This document shows positions 5,005-5,440 of a stretch of DNA of 5,440 bases, piece by piece (within the stretch, counting starts at the first letter, position 1; each line of letters begins with the position of its first letter). The DNA is from JALQXV01 sp964540445 (GTDB taxonomy: Bacteria; Patescibacteriota; Saccharimonadia; Saccharimonadales; 2-12-FULL-41-12). The stretch lies in contig CAZIMF010000058.1 in assembly GCA_964540445.1 (NCBI GenBank), forward strand, positions 1-5,440, given 5' to 3'. The notes under the pieces were generated by a model. That model did no database searches, was not told where the DNA came from, and saw only the letters and a program-made list of their open reading frames with translations. A program made the position numbers and the translations under genes.

Positions 5005-5032
5005 GGTATAGTAAGCAACTGTATAGTGCAAA
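5005..5032 (-). promoter_or_regulatory. Candidate minus-strand promoter for the Cys-rich micro-ORF
   Basis: Minus-strand TTTGCA (5032-5027) and TATACC (5010-5005) are separated by 16 bases. The expected start, near 4998, lies inside the palindrome, 13 bases before the ATG at 4985. The 7-mer ACTATAC occurs twice in this stretch. The hexamers are imperfect, so this is only suggestive. Confidence 0.3.
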
Positions 5033-5064
5033 ATTAAATTTCTGGCTTCGTTGAAACTACAAGA

Positions 5065-5346
5065 CTACTTCGCGTTGGCAGCTGCGGATTTGGGGGCAGC
5101 TGAAGTTTTGGCCTGATTGGCTGCAGATTTTGTGGTGGTGCGGGCAGGGGTTTCGGTTACGAGCAAGCCCTTTTTCTTTAGTGTACGGATAGCTGCGGTG
5201 CTTACCTTGAGGCGCACTTTTTTGCCATCTACAAAGATAGTTTTCGTTTGTAGGTTGGGCTTCCAGACTTTTTTGGTGCGGCGTAGCGAAAAGCTAACAT
5301 TGTGGCCGTATTGCTTTCCTTTACCGGTGATATCGCATTTTTGCAT
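5065..5346 (-). CDS. rpmB: 50S ribosomal protein L28 with C-terminal tail
   Basis: L28 is a small component of the large ribosomal subunit. The 93-residue protein shows the family pattern from the first residues: MQKCDITGKGKQYGHNVSFS (1-20), LRRTKKVWKPNLQTK (21-35), then IFVDGKKVRLKVSTAAIRTLKKKGL (37-61). The usual L28 domain ends near residue 62. The remaining 30 or so residues (LVTETPARTTTK onward) form an Ala/Lys/Thr/Ser-rich, probably disordered basic tail, of a kind often seen on small ribosomal proteins of reduced genomes. The ATG is preceded only by a weak GAAAG. The gene converges with the lactamase-fold gene. Downstream on its own strand a weak TTTC/GAAA hairpin followed by T-rich sequence (about 5035-5055) might terminate it. 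Confidence 0.96.
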   Translation of the reverse strand: MQKCDITGKGKQYGHNVSFSLRRTKKVWKPNLQTKTIFVDGKKVRLKVSTAAIRTLKKKGLLVTETPARTTTKSAANQAKTSAAPKSAAANAK

Positions 5347-5384
5347 AGTGGCATTAACTTTCGGTTACATTTTCTTCGGATAAT

Positions 5385-5422
5385 CTAGGCAGAACCTAGG
5401 ATGATTTAGAATCAATCTAAAT
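5385..5422. repeat. Two adjacent inverted repeats upstream of rpmB
   Basis: CTAGG (5385-5389) and CCTAG (5395-5399) flank CAGAA. ATTTAGA (5404-5410) and TCTAAAT (5416-5422) flank ATCAA. A further TTTAGAT ends the window at 5434-5440. Both repeats have 5-base spacers and related TCTAR half-sites, and they lie about 40-75 bases before the rpmB start. They could be an operator, an RNA leader hairpin pair or the terminator of a gene beyond the window. I see no convincing promoter hexamers here. Confidence 0.45.
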
Positions 5423-5440
5423 AATTACTGAAGTTTAGAT

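Noticed and set aside
5117..5383. 88-residue plus-strand ORF opposite rpmB
   Set aside because: It is antisense to a clear ribosomal protein gene and has no family features.
1..5440. CRISPR array, insertion sequence, phage or toxin-antitoxin module
   Set aside because: No regular spacer repeats, transposase, recombinase or toxin motifs are seen. The winged-helix and nucleotidyltransferase fusion was considered as MNT/HEPN-type antitoxin, but no HEPN partner is adjacent.

Overview
The window looks like a piece of a small bacterial genome, most likely a Candidate Phyla Radiation (Patescibacteria) member and quite possibly Saccharibacteria. This is inferred from protein style, moderate-to-low GC, dense overlapping genes, weak or absent Shine-Dalgarno sites, and TGA used as a normal stop (thrS, miaA), which argues against the recoded CPR lineages. 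No species call can be made from the sequence alone.

Layout: the left edge holds the 5' part of a tRNA-Val(GAC) gene on the minus strand. Next is a 439-base stretch with no long ORF. It contains a plausible minus-strand promoter for the tRNA, a plus-strand TATAAT box set among short repeats, a very good intrinsic terminator (perfect 12-bp stem plus T-run), and a 34-codon leader ORF ending two bases before thrS. Then comes a tight plus-strand run: thrS (threonyl-tRNA synthetase without a TGS domain), an alkyltransferase-like protein (4-nt overlap), miaA (31-nt overlap), a winged-helix protein with what looks like a dead nucleotidyltransferase domain (own extended -10 promoter, probably leaderless), and a metallo-beta-lactamase-fold protein missing the HxHxDH metal motif (1-nt overlap, GTG start). 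rpmB (ribosomal protein L28) lies on the minus strand, converging on this run.

The convergent gap between the lactamase-fold gene and rpmB is not empty. It has a 23-bp perfect palindrome, a minus-strand promoter-like sequence, and a minus-strand 32-codon reading frame interrupted by one TGA, whose second half encodes a CGGCGSCG cysteine cluster.

Functionally, tRNA-Val, thrS, miaA and rpmB are translation housekeeping; MiaA and ThrRS both act on tRNA. The alkyltransferase-like protein is a DNA-damage sensor. The most novel parts are the thrS leader arrangement, the paired regulator and lactamase-fold genes that both appear to have lost catalytic residues, and the interrupted Cys-rich micro-ORF.
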